From Gnetum montanum (lineage: Eukaryota; Streptophyta; Gnetopsida; Gnetales; Gnetaceae), in NCBI GenBank assembly GCA_015680685.1, contig MNCI01000141.1, forward strand, positions 1 to 64,000: DNA of 64,000 nucleotides, written 5' to 3'. The position numbers were made by a program, and so were the translations under genes. Below the pieces are notes generated by a model, which saw only the letters and a list, made by a program, of their open reading frames with translations, was not told the origin of the DNA and did no database searches. Of the stretch, positions 1 through 11,699 are shown piece after piece; positions within the stretch are counted from its first letter, which is position 1, and each line of letters starts with the position of its first letter.

Positions 1-690
1 TTGCTCATTGCCATCCTTGCCATAGAAGTGGCCCTTAATTTTTTTCCCTCCATGTTTGCTGCTTCACATTCAATTTGCTACAGACATGCATGTAATTCAT
101 GACAAACCTGCATTTAATTTAATTCATGACAGATGCAGTAGTTGAGAATAAAGATCCTTTCATATCTTTCAAACCATAAAATTAAAAATAAAAGCAAAGG
201 AAATGAAACGTGTTAAAAATGTTTTGCCCAGCAAGTGACGGTTACTATTCATGGGTGATGGCATTTTGAAACAAGATCCTGTTTTTGCGAAAAACGTGAA
301 ACTTTAAGAATTCGTTGCCATGGGCAAAGACGGAGTTTAACCACAATTTTTACCAACACTGAAAACTCTATTACCACTTCAATGTTTTTTCACCCTGAAG
401 CTAAGTACAAACCCTCTGGCATTCTATGCACAATTCCATGTGTCATCTCCACACTTCCCTGTGTCAACCGCACACTTCTAGTAATTATTTCCCATTGATT
501 TTCTGTATACCTACACCTTTCACCATACCATCCTAAGTTAGAATGCATTTTTGGCAAGGTAATCTTCACCTAAATACACCTTTCACTCACCATGGTGAGT
601 ATATTTCTAGCAAGATAATCTTCTACCTACTTACACCTTTTACCATACCGTTAATCTGAAATATACTTCTGATAAAATAATTTTTTTTAG
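1..690. other. no gene; repeat-derived AT-rich DNA
   Basis: No reading frame of note on either strand. The only recognisable piece is the decayed copia LTR block described separately. The rest is AT-rich sequence to the left of the copia 3' LTR, and I cannot assign it. Confidence 0.5.
290..420 (-). repeat. relic of a Ty1/copia LTR
   Basis: The 18 bases at 318-335 are identical to 786-803 inside the better preserved copia LTR. Both lie in the same kind of context, a 'gaaaa/ggaaaacgtg' stretch followed by the shared block, which is typical of the end of many plant copia LTRs. I infer a second, older LTR fragment of the same group. No internal region is attached. Confidence 0.4.
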
Positions 691-1013
691 GAAAAATTAT
701 ATATATAATAACAAACGCTATAGACAATATAAATCAAAACAATAACACACAGAATTTACGTGGAAAACCTCAAATTGGGAAAAAACCATGGGCAAAGACG
801 GAGAGAAATTCACTAGATCAAAGATGAGTACAAAGGAGAGTGTTTAGGGAGACTACCAAAACATTACATCAAGCCCTAACTGAAAACAACATCATATACA
901 ATAAACCCTAGGCCTAATATGAAAAATAAAAATGGGCCAAACAAAACAAGTCCATATCGAGGGGGCTTTGGGCTGGACCAAAAGTACAATTTGCACCTAA
1001 CTGTATTCAAACA
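690..1013 (-). repeat. 3' LTR of decayed Ty1/copia element
   Basis: Read on the minus strand the LTR begins TGTTTGAATAC at 1013, directly after a polypurine tract (AAGGTAGAGAT, 1014-1024). That is the usual copia pattern of GGTGGAGATTG running into TGTT. Toward its other end it contains the ACGTGGAAAACC...CCATGGG block common in plant copia LTRs. The outer boundary near 690 is approximate because no matching 5' LTR is present in the window. Confidence 0.6.
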
Positions 1014-1345
1014 ATCTCTACCTTGACACAAATTCTCTTACAAGGAACAAATCTCCAATCTTCAACGAAAGGTCTCCACCTCTTTCACAAAAGCTCCTAA
1101 GGGCAAAACTCAACTAGAAACACAACCAAGTGCAAGCAATGCTGAAACTTGGCAACAAAAAGTGATTTGATCATCATATTAGAAGAGTTATCATGGATAC
1201 TAACTTTGCTCACAACAATATCACCACGAGCAATGATATCACGTACAAAATGATACCACACATCAATGTGCTTTGTCCTTTCATGAAACATATGATCTTT
1301 TGTGAGGAAAAGAGCACTTTGACTATCATAATAAATTATGGTAAT

Positions 1346-1750
1346 TTACAAATCTTTACTAAGTTCACCAAATAGTCCTTTCAACCAAATGGCTTCTTTA
1401 AAAGCCTCAATAATAGCCATATACTCAACCTCAATAGTAGACAATGCAACTGTAGTTTGCAGAGTAGCTTTCCAACTAATAGCATAACCATCAATGGTGA
1501 AAACATACCTTGTAAGTGATCTTCTCTTATCAAGATATCTAACAAAATCATAATCAACATAGCCAATGACCCCGTCTCTAGTCGTTCCAAAATGCAAACA
1601 AACATTAGTAGAGTCACGTAAGTATCTGAAAATCCATTGAATTTCTTTCCAATGCTCTTTACCTAGATTAGCTAGGTATCTACTGACTACACTAATTGCA
1701 TGTGATAAATCTGGATGCGAACAAAACATAGCATACATTAGGGAGCTCAC
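1346..1750 (-). pseudogene. Ty1/copia RNase H domain
   Basis: A 134-codon frame that is still open. It shows the canonical order of a copia pol C-terminus: SLMYAMFCSHPDLSHAI, then VVSRYL, KEHWKEIQWIFRYLR, GYVDYDF (family norm GYVDADWA), RRSLTRYVF, ISWKATLQ, ALSTIEVEYMAI, and IWLKGLFGEL. The catalytic Asp of the YxDADWA motif is present, but neighbouring residues are substituted. It is followed on the minus strand by the PPT and 3' LTR and preceded by RT, so element order is intact. This is a fragment of a polyprotein without its own start, and I treat it as dead because RT and integrase are broken. Confidence 0.85.
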
Positions 1751-2039
1751 TACACTAGAGTATGGAACTCATGACATATAATCAACCTCATCATCTAATT
1801 GTGGAGATAAAAGTAGATGAAAGTTTGAAATATGCAATTAATGGAGTACTAATAGGTTTGGCATTTTATATATTGAATCTGTAAGGAACTTTCTTATGTA
1901 CCCTTTTTGACTTAGGTACAATTTACCTACCTTTCTATCTCTCAGAATCTCCATGCCAAGCATCTCCTTTGCTGTCCCCAAGTCTTTCATCTCAAATTAC
2001 TTACTAAGTTGGACCTTAACATCTCTTATCTTCCCTTTA

Positions 2040-2563
2040 TCCTTAGCTGCTATCAACATGTCATCAACATATAAGAGTAGGTATACAAATGACCCATCTT
2101 TAATCTTCTTGAAATAAACACAACTATCATAACTACTTCTTTTGACATCATGAGTGATCATAAATGAGTCAAACATCTTATACCATTATTTGGGTAATTT
2201 TTTCAGGCCATAAAGATACTTTTTCAGTAAGCACACATAGTCTTCTTTTCTTGAAACTATAAAGCCATTTGGTTGTTGCATGTAGATATTCTCCTTGAAT
2301 TCTCCATGCAAGAAAGCTATCTTCACATCCAATTGTTCAAGCTCAAAATCAAGCATGGCCATAATACCAAGCAAAGCTTGAACCGAACTATGCTTTACAA
2401 CTGGAGAAAACACATATGTGAAGTCAACACCTAGAACCTGACTATAACCTTTTGTAATTAGCCTCACCATATACCTTGCTTCTTCAACTCCTAGTGTGCC
2501 TTCTTTCCTTTTAAACACCCATTTGTAATGAACAACTTTCTTATACTTAGGTAATTTCACCAA
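2040..2563 (-). pseudogene. Ty1/copia reverse transcriptase
   Basis: The open part (2186-2563) has the copia RT hallmarks: YKWVFKRKEG, RLITKGYSQVLGVDFTYVFSPVVK, VQALLGIMAMLDFELEQLDVK, AFLHGEFKENIYMQQPNGF, and KKYLYGLKKLPK. After a stop, the same polyprotein continues to about 2040 with a conserved LLLYVDDMLIAA segment (YVDD codons near 2060-2071), so the catalytic Asp pair survives. Stops interrupt the frame at both ends. Spacing to RNase H on the left is normal for copia. This is probably a Tork/Tnt1-like lineage, judging by the wording of these motifs. Confidence 0.85.
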
Positions 2564-2896
2564 GTGTCATGTGTCATTCTTATGAAGCGATTCTATCTCC
2601 TCTTACATGGTAATCATCCATCTCCTAGAGTTATCACAACTAACTACCTCTAAATAGGTGGAATGCTCTACACTGGAAATCATACCTTCAGGCACATTTA
2701 GAGCATAACCTACTAGGTCAACTTTAGCATATCTCTGTGTAGGTCTAACATCTCTTCTAGGTTTGTCTTTAGCAATAGAATACTGTGGTGGTGATAGTGG
2801 TGATGATGAAATAGTACCACCCTACATCTCTGAGCTAGGGAGAGATGTAGACTTTGGTGTAGATTCTGACCCAATCAAACACTCCACTTGTATGTT

Positions 2897-3187
2897 TTAT
2901 TTTTGTTGATTTAAATCACAAGAATCTTTAGAAGACAGGTCATGAAGCATAGCAGTTTCATCAAAAATAACATGTCTACTAATTATGACTTGACTGGTTT
3001 TTGGACACCATAGCTTATATCCTTTAACACTAGACTTATAACCAAGAAAGATATACTTTCTAGATCTAGGTTCTACCTTTCCATTATCAACATGAGCATA
3101 TGCAATACATCCAAATATCTTCAAATTAGAATAATTAATAGGAGCACCAGATCATACTTCTTCTGGAGTCTTTTTGTCAATGGCAGT
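2897..3187 (-). pseudogene. Ty1/copia integrase, C-terminal part
   Basis: The frame 2897-3124 reads MKIFGCIAYAHVDNGKVEPR, FLGYKSSVKGYKLWCP, then IISRHVIFDETAML. This is the GKLEPRA/KCIFLGY region that follows the copia integrase catalytic core. Just upstream on the minus strand (3125-3187) the codons for IDKKTPEEVW are recognisable. The reading frame is then broken by the solo LTR at 3188-4078 and resumes at 4079. Confidence 0.85.
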
Positions 3188-4078
3188 TGATGAGCGACAA
3201 GGTACCTCTACGCCCAACCATATGAATCACAAGCGTTCACACACTATCTAGTCAAATTCCATGGATGGGACAAGTTGTGGCATCTAGATTGTTAAGCTTT
3301 GATTGTAGTTCGCTATCTTCCCACTTGGACTAGTGGTAGCTTTGTCACGTATGGTTTAGTCCAAAGTGAGATGTATGATGTTGTCTAATTCTACTTTGCT
3401 CCTAATGACAATAGAGGGGTAAATTGATTAAGCTAATGAACAATGGAAAGTAAAATCTAACTAGCCTATGTGCAATGAATATCCACCCTTAATCGTCCAT
3501 ATATGTCTTGGACATCATGAAACTACTTCTAGGATTTCCAAGCATATGTCACTGGGTGTGCTAAACAATACACTACTAGATTACCAAGTACTTACACTTA
3601 AACACTCGTGATTAAGGTGTACGCTTTCTGCTTAATAATAGGAATAGTAAATAGTGATAAATGGAAATGCTTAACTAAGGAAAATAGTAAATAATTAACA
3701 ATTAAAAGTAATAATAATCTATGTGGATGCTGCAATGTTGGAAGTAATCTCAATCTTTATTGTCAATCATGTAATGTGTCCAAGTATGTCACACTCGAAC
3801 AAAGGTGTTGTACAATTACAAACATCACATTGCAGCCATGCACTAGGAAAATAAAAGGACTGAAAGAAAGACTATTAGAAATTGAAAACTAAAACTAAAA
3901 CTCTACTTCTTATTCCCCCTTCTTGAACCAGGCATCCAAGTGCTATATTTATAGGCTAACCTAGAGTAGAAGACATCAGATATCTGACATTGCTTCCAAG
4001 CTTCGACATCGGTTTCTTGATGTTGGGGCTTTGATATCACGTATCTGACATCAAGGCCTGATAACTGATGACTCATCA
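3188..4078 (-). mobile_element. solo LTR of the nested Ty3/gypsy family
   Basis: An 891-bp LTR in reverse orientation. On the minus strand it begins TGATGAGTCATCAG and ends GGTACCTTGTCGCTCATCA, the same terminal words as the LTRs of element C. It has a TATA box (CCTATAAATATAG, near 3940-3955) and the GGGAAGATAGCGAACTAC block shared with C. No PBS or internal region adjoins it, so it is solo. Flanks are GCAGT (3183-3187) and ATAGT (4079-4083), which differ only by two transitions and so are a plausible decayed 5-bp target duplication. Removing the LTR and one flank restores the copia integrase frame (codons for SST then AIDKK). Confidence 0.85.
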
Positions 4079-4449
4079 ATAGTTGAGGAAGAGCGGTTAA
4101 TAAGAAAACAAGCTATAGTAGCAACTTTGGCCCAAAATAACTTAGGTAAACCACAATTGGAGAGCATACAATGTACTTTGTCCATCAAAGTCCTGTTCAT
4201 TCACTCTGCCACATAGTTTTGCTACAAAGTACTAGGAATTGTCAAGTGCTGTAAAATTCCTTCTATCTTGCAAAAAGCATTGAACTCATCAGAATAAAAC
4301 TCCAAGCCATTATCAGTGCAAAAACACTTTATCTGCTACCCTATCTTCTCCTCAATCATAGTCTTCAACTACTTGAATGTAGCAAATACATCACTCTTTT
4401 GCTTTAAGAAGAACACCAATTTTTTTTTGGTGAAGTCATCAATGATAGT
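4079..4449 (-). pseudogene. Ty1/copia integrase catalytic core
   Basis: On the minus strand, from 4449 downwards, one reads IIDDFT, VFFLKQKSDVFATFK, CFCTDNGLEFYSDEF, GILQHLTIPSTL, QNYVAE, MNRTL, and CMLSNCGLPKLFWAK. These are the D,D-35-E landmarks of the rve core: the DDFT Asp, the TDNG Asp and the E of the VAE(R)MNRTL motif. The frame has a TAG in place of Gln before QNYVAE and one after VAE. The domain is cut at 4449/4450 by the start of the copy A LTR, so gag, protease and the integrase zinc finger of this copia element are missing. Confidence 0.85.
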
Positions 4450-5309
4450 TGATAAATCAAAATTTGATGGACTACAATATTGTAGCCAATATTGTAGCAT
4501 CAACTATGTTATTATATATGTGATATCACATTATGCATGCTAGCCTATAAATACAACACTTAGGCACATGGATTCTCATAAGTTTTCATTTCATAGTAGC
4601 GTACTTGTAGTTTGTTTTTGTGAGTTAGCCTTTAGCACATAAAAATGTAAATATTCGCAGTGTAGTATGACATAGTGCATAGAGTTTTTATTTCAGCATT
4701 TGTACTTGGGCACAAGTGTGATTGCTAATAAAGATCGAGTTATTTCATACTATTGTAGCATTCTCCTACTTGACTGTTTCACTTAGAATAATGTTTACTA
4801 TTTTCTTAGTTAATGTTTATATTTCCATGCACTTTACCATTATTTTTGTCAAGCAAGATGAGCACGATTGATGTTAAGCACTTAAGTGTTATTACTTGAT
4901 AATCTAGAAGTACTATCACTTGCTTTGCCCAGTAGTGAAGTACTTGGTAATCCCAATAGTAGTTACACGAAGCCTCATGTGTGTACAAAAGGTTAGGATT
5001 GGATACTCATTACCGTAGGATAGAATATATTTGTTTATTTTTTTATTTAGACTTAGACTTAGAAACTCTTTTCACTTCAATATGTTCATTAGGAGCCAGA
5101 TGGCCAAACAACATGAACATATCATATACCTCATTGTGAGCTAAACCATACACATAGAGTTCACTAGCTCCATGTGGGAATACAATAGTCTCAAACTTAA
5201 ACCAATTACTAGCATAATCACATTGCCTCATCCACAGATTGTGATCTGGTCACATGTGAAACACTTGTGACTTATATGGTTAGGTGTTGGATTGCTCCAC
5301 TGCTCATCA
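4450..5309 (+). repeat. 5' LTR of Ty3/gypsy copy A
   Basis: Begins TGATAAATC inside the copia integrase and ends TTGCTCATCA right before a tRNA-Asp-type PBS. The TATA box TATAAATA is at 4546-4553, followed by the family's downstream wording (cttgtagtttg, aataaagatcgag). It differs from the LTRs of B, C and D enough to be a separate subfamily. No 3' LTR for this copy is found. Confidence 0.8.
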
Positions 5310-5310
5310 T

Positions 5311-5328
5311 TGACATCGTTGCTAGGGA
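5311..5328 (+). promoter_or_regulatory. primer binding site, tRNA-Asp type
   Basis: TGACATCGTTGCTAGGGA lies one base after the LTR end. It is a decayed match to TGGCGCCGTTGCCGGGGA, the complement of the plant tRNA-Asp(GTC) 3' end, used by Athila-like Ty3 elements. Confidence 0.7.
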
Positions 5329-5454
5329 CTAGTTAATGTATGTTGAGTAATTAATTTTAGAAGGTCCATTGTATCAAGAACTCAAAGTTAAAATCCGTAA
5401 ATTTTTAATAACTCTAAAAATAAGCACATTTAAATAAACATCTTAAACCACAAC

Positions 5455-6830
5455 ATGGCTTCAAACAAGGATACATCATCATCTACCAAAGAGACAAGAA
5501 GGGGTAATGAAAAAAATCAATGGTGAAGAATTATGGGGGATGCCAATGCAAACAAGAATCACCTATGTTCACATTGATCCTTATCATCTAGATTTTAATT
5601 TCATCTTCCATTAGAAGAAACAAATGAGGTTGAGAGACATGCAAGACAATGTAGTCTTACCTCTAGAAGGTGCAGCACTTAACATGCTTCAAACTACCTT
5701 AAGGGGAATGCATTTGGACCAAATTTAGGAAGGGTACCATGTGACTTATCACATGAAAAGACCCTATGAATACACAAAGGAGAAAATGAGGAGAGATGCC
5801 ACTACGAAAATCAAATATATACACAACAAAGGAAAATAGGTGAACACTTTTGTTATCTTGGAGGAACTTGATGCTGATGCATTTGTTACAAAAAAAATTT
5901 AATAGAATCATGAAGAGCCTTCAAAAACACCTATGATTAGACCTAAGGAACTTGTCAAAGTTCAATTACATTCCACCTTGGTAGAGACACCTCAGAGGAG
6001 GGCTACTGACTCAAGGCATAAGCAAGACTTAAGGATGAGATTTTTTGCTACCTCCTACAAAGAAGAATACTAGAGTCATGAAAGGAGGACAAGCCAACAC
6101 CGTTCTCCTACTACCTCATCCTCGTCCTCACAATCGTCAGTGGAATTTGATAGGAGGAGGCTAAGGCATGTAGACCATGATAGGAAGGAGAGAAGAACTC
6201 ATGACCATCATGACTATCCCTCAAGATATTTAGATGAGGAAGATGAAGGTTATGAGTAAAGAAGATGAACGGATCAAAGAGATGACTGCGAAAGGTATGA
6301 GCATAGAAGGGGATATCACTACAATAGAGCACATGAACCAGACCATGATGATAAACCCATGATGGCACCCAAAGCATGATTAACATCCAAGAAGCTATTT
6401 ACATTTTGACTAGGTACGTGAGGGATAGAAGTATCAAACGAATTGATATGAATAACATGCTAAGATTTGAGGGTGGTTATAATGCTGATCCACAACAACA
6501 CCTCCAAGATTTCCATTGTGCTTGTGCTCTATAGAACATCAAAAGTGACTAGCAGAAGTTGAAGTTATTCCAAAGAACTCTTGTGAAAGAAGGAAAGAGC
6601 TAGTACCGATCACTCAAATCTAAATCAATTAGAAGATGAAGTACCATGCTAGAGATCTTCAATGATAAGTATCAAACCTACTCATGGGTGTTTAACTTAA
6701 GGAAACAAATCCAAGGTTGGAAGCAAGGAACTCATGAAACCCTTGATGCAACAATGGAAAAATACTATTCACTACTACACAGATGCCGAGGTCATGGATT
6801 CTCACAATGGGAGCAACTATGACATATTGT
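5455..6830 (+). pseudogene. Ty3/gypsy gag (copy A)
   Basis: The gag start is the ATG at 5455 (MASNKDTSSSTKETRR), positionally equal to the MSSSNKT start of C at 18530. A charged Arg/Asp/His-rich region follows (6080-6360), then the gag core around 6440-6830: NMLRFEGGYNADPQQHL, QDFHCACAL, WVFNLRKQIQGWKQGTHETLD, YYSLLHRCRGHG. The frame is broken by several stops. The zinc knuckle, protease and RT N-terminus are absent because the sequence jumps directly to the RT thumb near 6835. It is a non-functional fragment. Confidence 0.75.
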
Positions 6831-6834
6831 AGAT

Positions 6835-7680
6835 GGGTTATGAACACATTTTCAATGTATGGGCTCAATTTCAAGCAAGCACTAGATCGGTTGGAGCAGG
6901 TACCCAAGAGATGTGTTAAAACCAATCTTAAGCTCAACTAGCAGAAAAGCCATCTCATGGTCCATGAAGGCATAGTGTTGGGACATAAAATCTTCTAGAA
7001 AGGTATAGAGGTAGATCCTGAAAAGATTAGAGTCATACAGGAATGTCACTCAAAGGCCATAGACAATAAAATATGTGAGATCATTCTAAGGCCACATGGG
7101 ATATTATAGAATATTTATAGAAAATTTTTCAAAGATAGAAAATTTGCTCATGGAACTCATGAAGAAGGATTCATCCTTCGAATGGATAGAGTCATGCGAA
7201 GAGGCATTTGAAGCCCTAAAAAAAAACTATTGGAGACACCAATCCTTCAAGCCTTGGATTGGTCAAGACCTTTTCACATCATGATTGATGCTTCCAACTA
7301 TGCACTTGGTGTGATATTCACATAATTAGATGATCAAAAGAGACCTTACTATATACACTATGCTAGTCAAAGCATCATTAGAGCACAATTAAACTACACC
7401 ACAATAGAAAAGGAACTGATGGACAAGGTGTATGTGCATGCAAAGTTTAAACATTATGTGCTTGGGTATTAGATCTATGTTCATATCGATCATAATGTCA
7501 TATGATTTCTTATGAATAAACTAGCGATCAGTCCAAGAGAGATAGGATGACTCATTATCTTATAAAAGTTTGACATAACAATGATTGAAAAAAAGGGAGC
7601 AGAAAATGTGGTAACTGATCATCTATTAAGACTAAAATGGGATCTTGAAGATCAAGCAGGAACCTTTATTAGACCATTTC
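6835..7680 (+). pseudogene. Ty3/gypsy RT thumb and RNase H (copy A)
   Basis: Translation in shifting frames gives FKQALDRLEQV, KRCVKTNLKLN, KSHLMVHEGIVLGHKI, EVDPEKIRVIQ, then LLETPILQALDWSRPFHIMIDASNYALGV, KRPYYIHYASQSI, AQLNYTTIEKEL, KHYVLGY, and GAENVVTDHLLRLKW. These match the Athila/Tat-like non-chromovirus wording used by B and D. RT palm and fingers are deleted: the join to gag lies between 6815 and 6845. Homology stops at about 7680 after the RNase H C-terminus, so integrase and 3' LTR are missing. Confidence 0.75.
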
Positions 7681-9640
7681 CCTGATGAAGGTCGGTTTAC
7701 CAAAATACTACAAGCTGTTGTTGGTGACCTTTTGGGACTGCCAATGTTGGGGTCTCCAATCTTGTGACTTTGAGTTCCTAAGATGTCAAGGTGCTCTTCA
7801 AATAGGTTTTAGGTGCTTATTGGTCTTTGGCAACACCAAGGCCCAGATACCTCCAAATAGACTTAGTGGTTATGTGAGTATGTGTTTGTTGTTGTAAATG
7901 TTGAAATCGGCAGCTTGTGTATAAAATTGTAATTGGCTATCATAAAAAAAATTTAGCTAACTTTGTCAAATACTGTGAGTTGTTGAAGGTTCCTATTTTG
8001 TTAATTCACTTAGTCTATATAGTCCCTATAGTACGTTACTTTTGACAAATAAAATTTTACAAAAACATTTGAGCACAATTTTGTCAATATACTCCTAATT
8101 TTCCTCAAAGAGAAAGTTCCACAAGAAAACTAGAAATAGAGTGAGATATAATGGACTTATAAAGAGAACAAAAAAAAGTAGATTTGTATAAATCTCAAAA
8201 ATTGAAGTAAGATAAATTGACATGATGAAACACTTCACAATAAAGCTATTCCAATTTAATCTAACAACGATTTGTCCAAACCCTCTAAGCTCAACAAGTA
8301 ATTTTGTAAAAGACAATCTTATTACACTACTAAAAATGTTGCATCAACAACAAAGTACGAGCTTCTATTTTGGTTAGTTAATAGTTGTCAAGAATTGCAT
8401 TCAACAGAGCTTTTAAAAACTTTGACAATCTTAGATCGAAATACCAAGGTAATACACTTTAAGACAATGAAGCTATTTCAATCATCTCAAAATATCAAAG
8501 ATTCTCCTAGATTCCTTATCCTCAAAATAGGAAATTTCCTTAAGACATTACTAGTAAATTTCTCTAGAGGCTTTTCATCATCATAAGCTTTGTTATGGCA
8601 AACTTTAATAGAAGTCTAATGTTGTGCAAAAATAGAGCTATAAAAGCAACCTACAAAAATTCCCAAAATTAAATGCTAAGCATGACACTATCTAAACTAT
8701 TAGCTAAGGAATTAAAGCAAAATGGGAAGAAATGAACTCATAGGATTAAAACAAAGTAGTTGAATTGATATCTGTAGCAAGCCATGTTTTACAAGAAATC
8801 TTCAGTATCCTTCAAAGTTGCTTCTTCCCAATTCTCCTTTTAAAATCCACCCATGAAGCCCTTTTTATAGTGGCTTTTGGGTGGTTACAATCATCATGAA
8901 AAATTAAGGATAGTTACAAACATTATGGTAATTAGTTGTAATTACCATAGAGAAACATACTATAATTACAAAGTGTTCAATTTGGTAGTTACAACCACCA
9001 TGGTGGTTAATTATAACTACCGTAATTGACAAGTGTCCAATTCATATTGGACTTTGAACAAGTGTCCCATAACTTCCCTTTCTCTCTCTTTTTAAAAAAT
9101 ACTAAGTATGTATATATATATATATATACACACATATATATTACAATTAAATATTCATACTTCTTTGGATTTTGAATAGAAGCAATAGTGGGTATGGCTG
9201 AGAAATGTTAAACCACAAGTAACCAAGGACCTCCACACATTGGATAACCATATGCCCAATCTACCATAAATTGGATGCATTTCCACGGTTGGTGGTGCCT
9301 CCTCGAGAAGTATGCAATGTTAATGCTGAGGTCTAGTGATCGTATGCATTTGTGCCATACACCATTTAGACCAATCTTTCATGATGAACTGATTACATCC
9401 CTTCAAGAGTCCATTAGCCTAGAGTATGCTTCCATACCCATAGCTGTTTTCAAACCAAATGCTGCATCCCTTTTAGAAAACCGCTGTTTTCTAGGTCACA
9501 AGCTTTTCACATCCAAGAAGTAAGCATATTCTATTTACGCCAGTCTTTTGCTGGAGGATGAAGCTCTTGTAGACTTTGCATAAAAATTTTTGAATTATCT
9601 TTTTCAATAGCTGGGCCAATCGTCGTTGCTCATCACACCG
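7681..9640. other. unassigned AT-rich spacer with an LTR-like promoter on the minus strand
   Basis: No credible gene. On the minus strand a TATA box (TATAAAAAGGG, near 8860-8870) lies downstream of a U3-like stretch (9060-8880). That stretch has short inverted GGTAGTTA / TAACTACC words around 8981-9018. It could be the promoter part of a decayed LTR, but no partner LTR or termini were found. A (TA)9 run is at 9111-9128. The frame at 9275-9523 has no recognisable domain. Confidence 0.4.
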
Positions 9641-9751
9641 CTTAGTTGCTTGCATGTTGCCCATCCTCACCAGTCTGGCCTCGCTGCTGTCATCTTTCCC
9701 GTCACCAGCTCCATCACAACTACACCAAAGTGTACATGTTCACTGCATCCA

Positions 9752-10900
9752 CTACTTCATCACGAGCTGAGTTAGGAGCTCCTGCAAGGTTAAGATGGAG
9801 GAGCATGGAAGAGCACGGTACCTGTCCAAGGGTTTTCCCATTAGAGACATGGCAAAGACATGAATGATTATATACGACCATTGTTGCAGAAGAAGGGACT
9901 TAGATCTAAACGTAACAAGATGTGCGTTGGGATCACCCTCTCTATTGTATTTCATGAAATCGGGAAGTGACATCCCAGGAGGTAACGTTAGCGCAAGGAT
10001 TGCTGGGCTAATGGGATCATCCTGGTAGAAGTCCATGACTTGTACCATATCAGAACCGATAGCCTTGAGGCATTTTATTTTCTCTGTGAGGGTCTAGATA
10101 AGCTAGAACGCTTGATCTAGACCCGAAGATGATGTGGATGGTTGGGGAGCTATAGGGATAGATCCCATCTGTGACATGGCAAAGGCAATGACGTGATCCA
10201 TAGGCGGTGCCATTAGGGCGGCCCCTATGAACGGTGCTGCATGTGATATCCACCACTCGGTAGGTGGTGCTATTGTAGCAACAACCGTTGGTTGTGCTAT
10301 GGGGTAGGTCGCTTGGGCGGCCAGTGGGATAGACCAGAGTCCCATGCTAGGTTGTACAACTTGCAAGACTTGATAGGTTTGTTGGCTAGCATAGTGGGAC
10401 ATCTACGGTGGTTGCAAAGTAGGAGGAGAAGTGAATGGGATCCACCACGTGGATGGGCCTGGCCCCACCGCCAACAGTGGGGCAGGTGTAAACATAGGAA
10501 TGGAGGCAGAAACTGAATGCAACTGCAATGTAGGTATAGTGTGAATGTAGGGAAGGGTAGCCATGATTGGTGCATGATGCGATACATGAATGGACTGGGG
10601 AACGGTTGGCAAAGGAGTTTGCTAGGGGGTAGTGATTGAAAATGAGATAGGGGAGTGGATGTGTTGATATGCTAAGGGCATGGTATGGCTACCTGTTGCC
10701 GGTCGAATTGCAGATTGCGATGACGTGGTTGTGATCATATAGGGGGTGATGGTAGAGAGCGGTTTTGTCCAAAAAGATAGGGTAGGAGGAATGGTGGTAA
10801 GGTTGGTTTGACCCCCACGCTCGGATTGGGAATCTAATTCCTCCTATCCATATTGGAATGCCTCATCATGATGAGATGCTGTGTCTCACGACTCCCTANC
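9752..10900 (-). pseudogene. Tat-like Ty3/gypsy gag (element F)
   Basis: Three successive frames (10403-10612, 10103-10402, 9752-10048) are in the same register, separated only by TAG-type stops, so they are one ORF read leftwards. The first 200 or so codons are rich in Pro, Thr, Ala and His. The core then reads LPPGMSLPDFMKYNREGDPN, AHLVTFRSKSLLLQQW, HVFAMSLMGKPLD, and LTQLVMK. It matches the gag of element E near 55910-56120 (FTKYNSEGDPNAHL, LLLQAWLHAIMHVFTMS, GKALDW), so E and F are one family. Coding homology stops near 9750; the rest of gag and all of pol are missing. Confidence 0.7.
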
Positions 10901-10946
10901 TTGGAATGCCTCATCATGATGAGATGCTGTGTCTCACGACTCCCTA
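10853..10946. other. single-N join flanked by a 46-bp duplicate (assembly artefact)
   Basis: Bases 10853-10898 and 10901-10946 are identical and separated by an N at 10899 plus one base. Two overlapping contig ends placed side by side explain this better than a biological duplication. Confidence 0.8.
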
Positions 10947-11529
10947 TACCTAGTCAATCCCATCAGCTGATCTAAGAGCCACTAATGGGTTTATGTCAAA
11001 GGAATGGAAACATCGGGAGTGGGAATAAATTCCTTCTTGTTGTAGTAGGCGAACTTGAAGCCATGATTTTCTTCAAGTTCTTACGCTTCTAAGGGCAGAT
11101 TTTCCTACACCTTAGTGCAAAGGAAGTTATATTGCTCGTATTGCTGAGCCAAGCCCTTAGGTTGTCGGTTCTGGATCCTGAGGGATCGACATGGCCCCAG
11201 CACTAGGCTAGGTAGCTATTCGGCATCTAAGATGCCTTGAACTGAGAAGGGGACCTCAACATTAGAGGTAGCAACTGTAGTACTTGAGAAAATCATTGTC
11301 GTAAGGCTAAAAAGGGATTGTAAACAAGAAAAACAAGGAGATCAGAAGGTGATTGGAGGTTTTCTATCTTGCAAGATTCCAGAGGAACCGTCGGAGCGAC
11401 CGATCTGCACCACACGACACATAAACAACCATGAAAGGGTTTCATGTTTACGCTAGTGCATGACAAGATACAAAACGCATGCAAGACTACCGTAAAACAT
11501 TGAAAAGGCACTTTAATTCCTCCTTCTAG

Positions 11530-11690
11530 TGCCATAAAATTGTAGTGATCGAAAATGTTGATGGCTGGAAAACACCAAGAGGTTCTCGATCAGACAATCC
11601 TAACCCTAGATCCGCACAAGGGCCGTGGTAGATAAAATGGAAGTGGGGTGCCCTGAACGGTCTGGTTGATTAGATAGGGACTTAGTCGGT
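11530..11690 (-). promoter_or_regulatory. 5' leader of element F, next to the PBS
   Basis: Read on the minus strand this stretch matches element E at 54204-54360 in two blocks. The first is GA(C)TAAGTCCCT followed by (G/A)AT(C/T)(A/G)A... (11645-11688 against 54204-54250). The second is CAGCCATC...GCACTAGAAGGAGG (11521-11570 against 54312-54362). The first block is where a PBS is expected, but the primer tRNA is unclear to me. The ATG of MALEGGIKV (11535) follows at the start of the internal region. Confidence 0.5.
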
Positions 11691-11699
11691 GTCACTAAA

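Noticed and set aside
9275-9523. 82-codon ORF as a gene
   Set aside because: No domain, no promoter or partner exon, and it is surrounded by retroelement debris.
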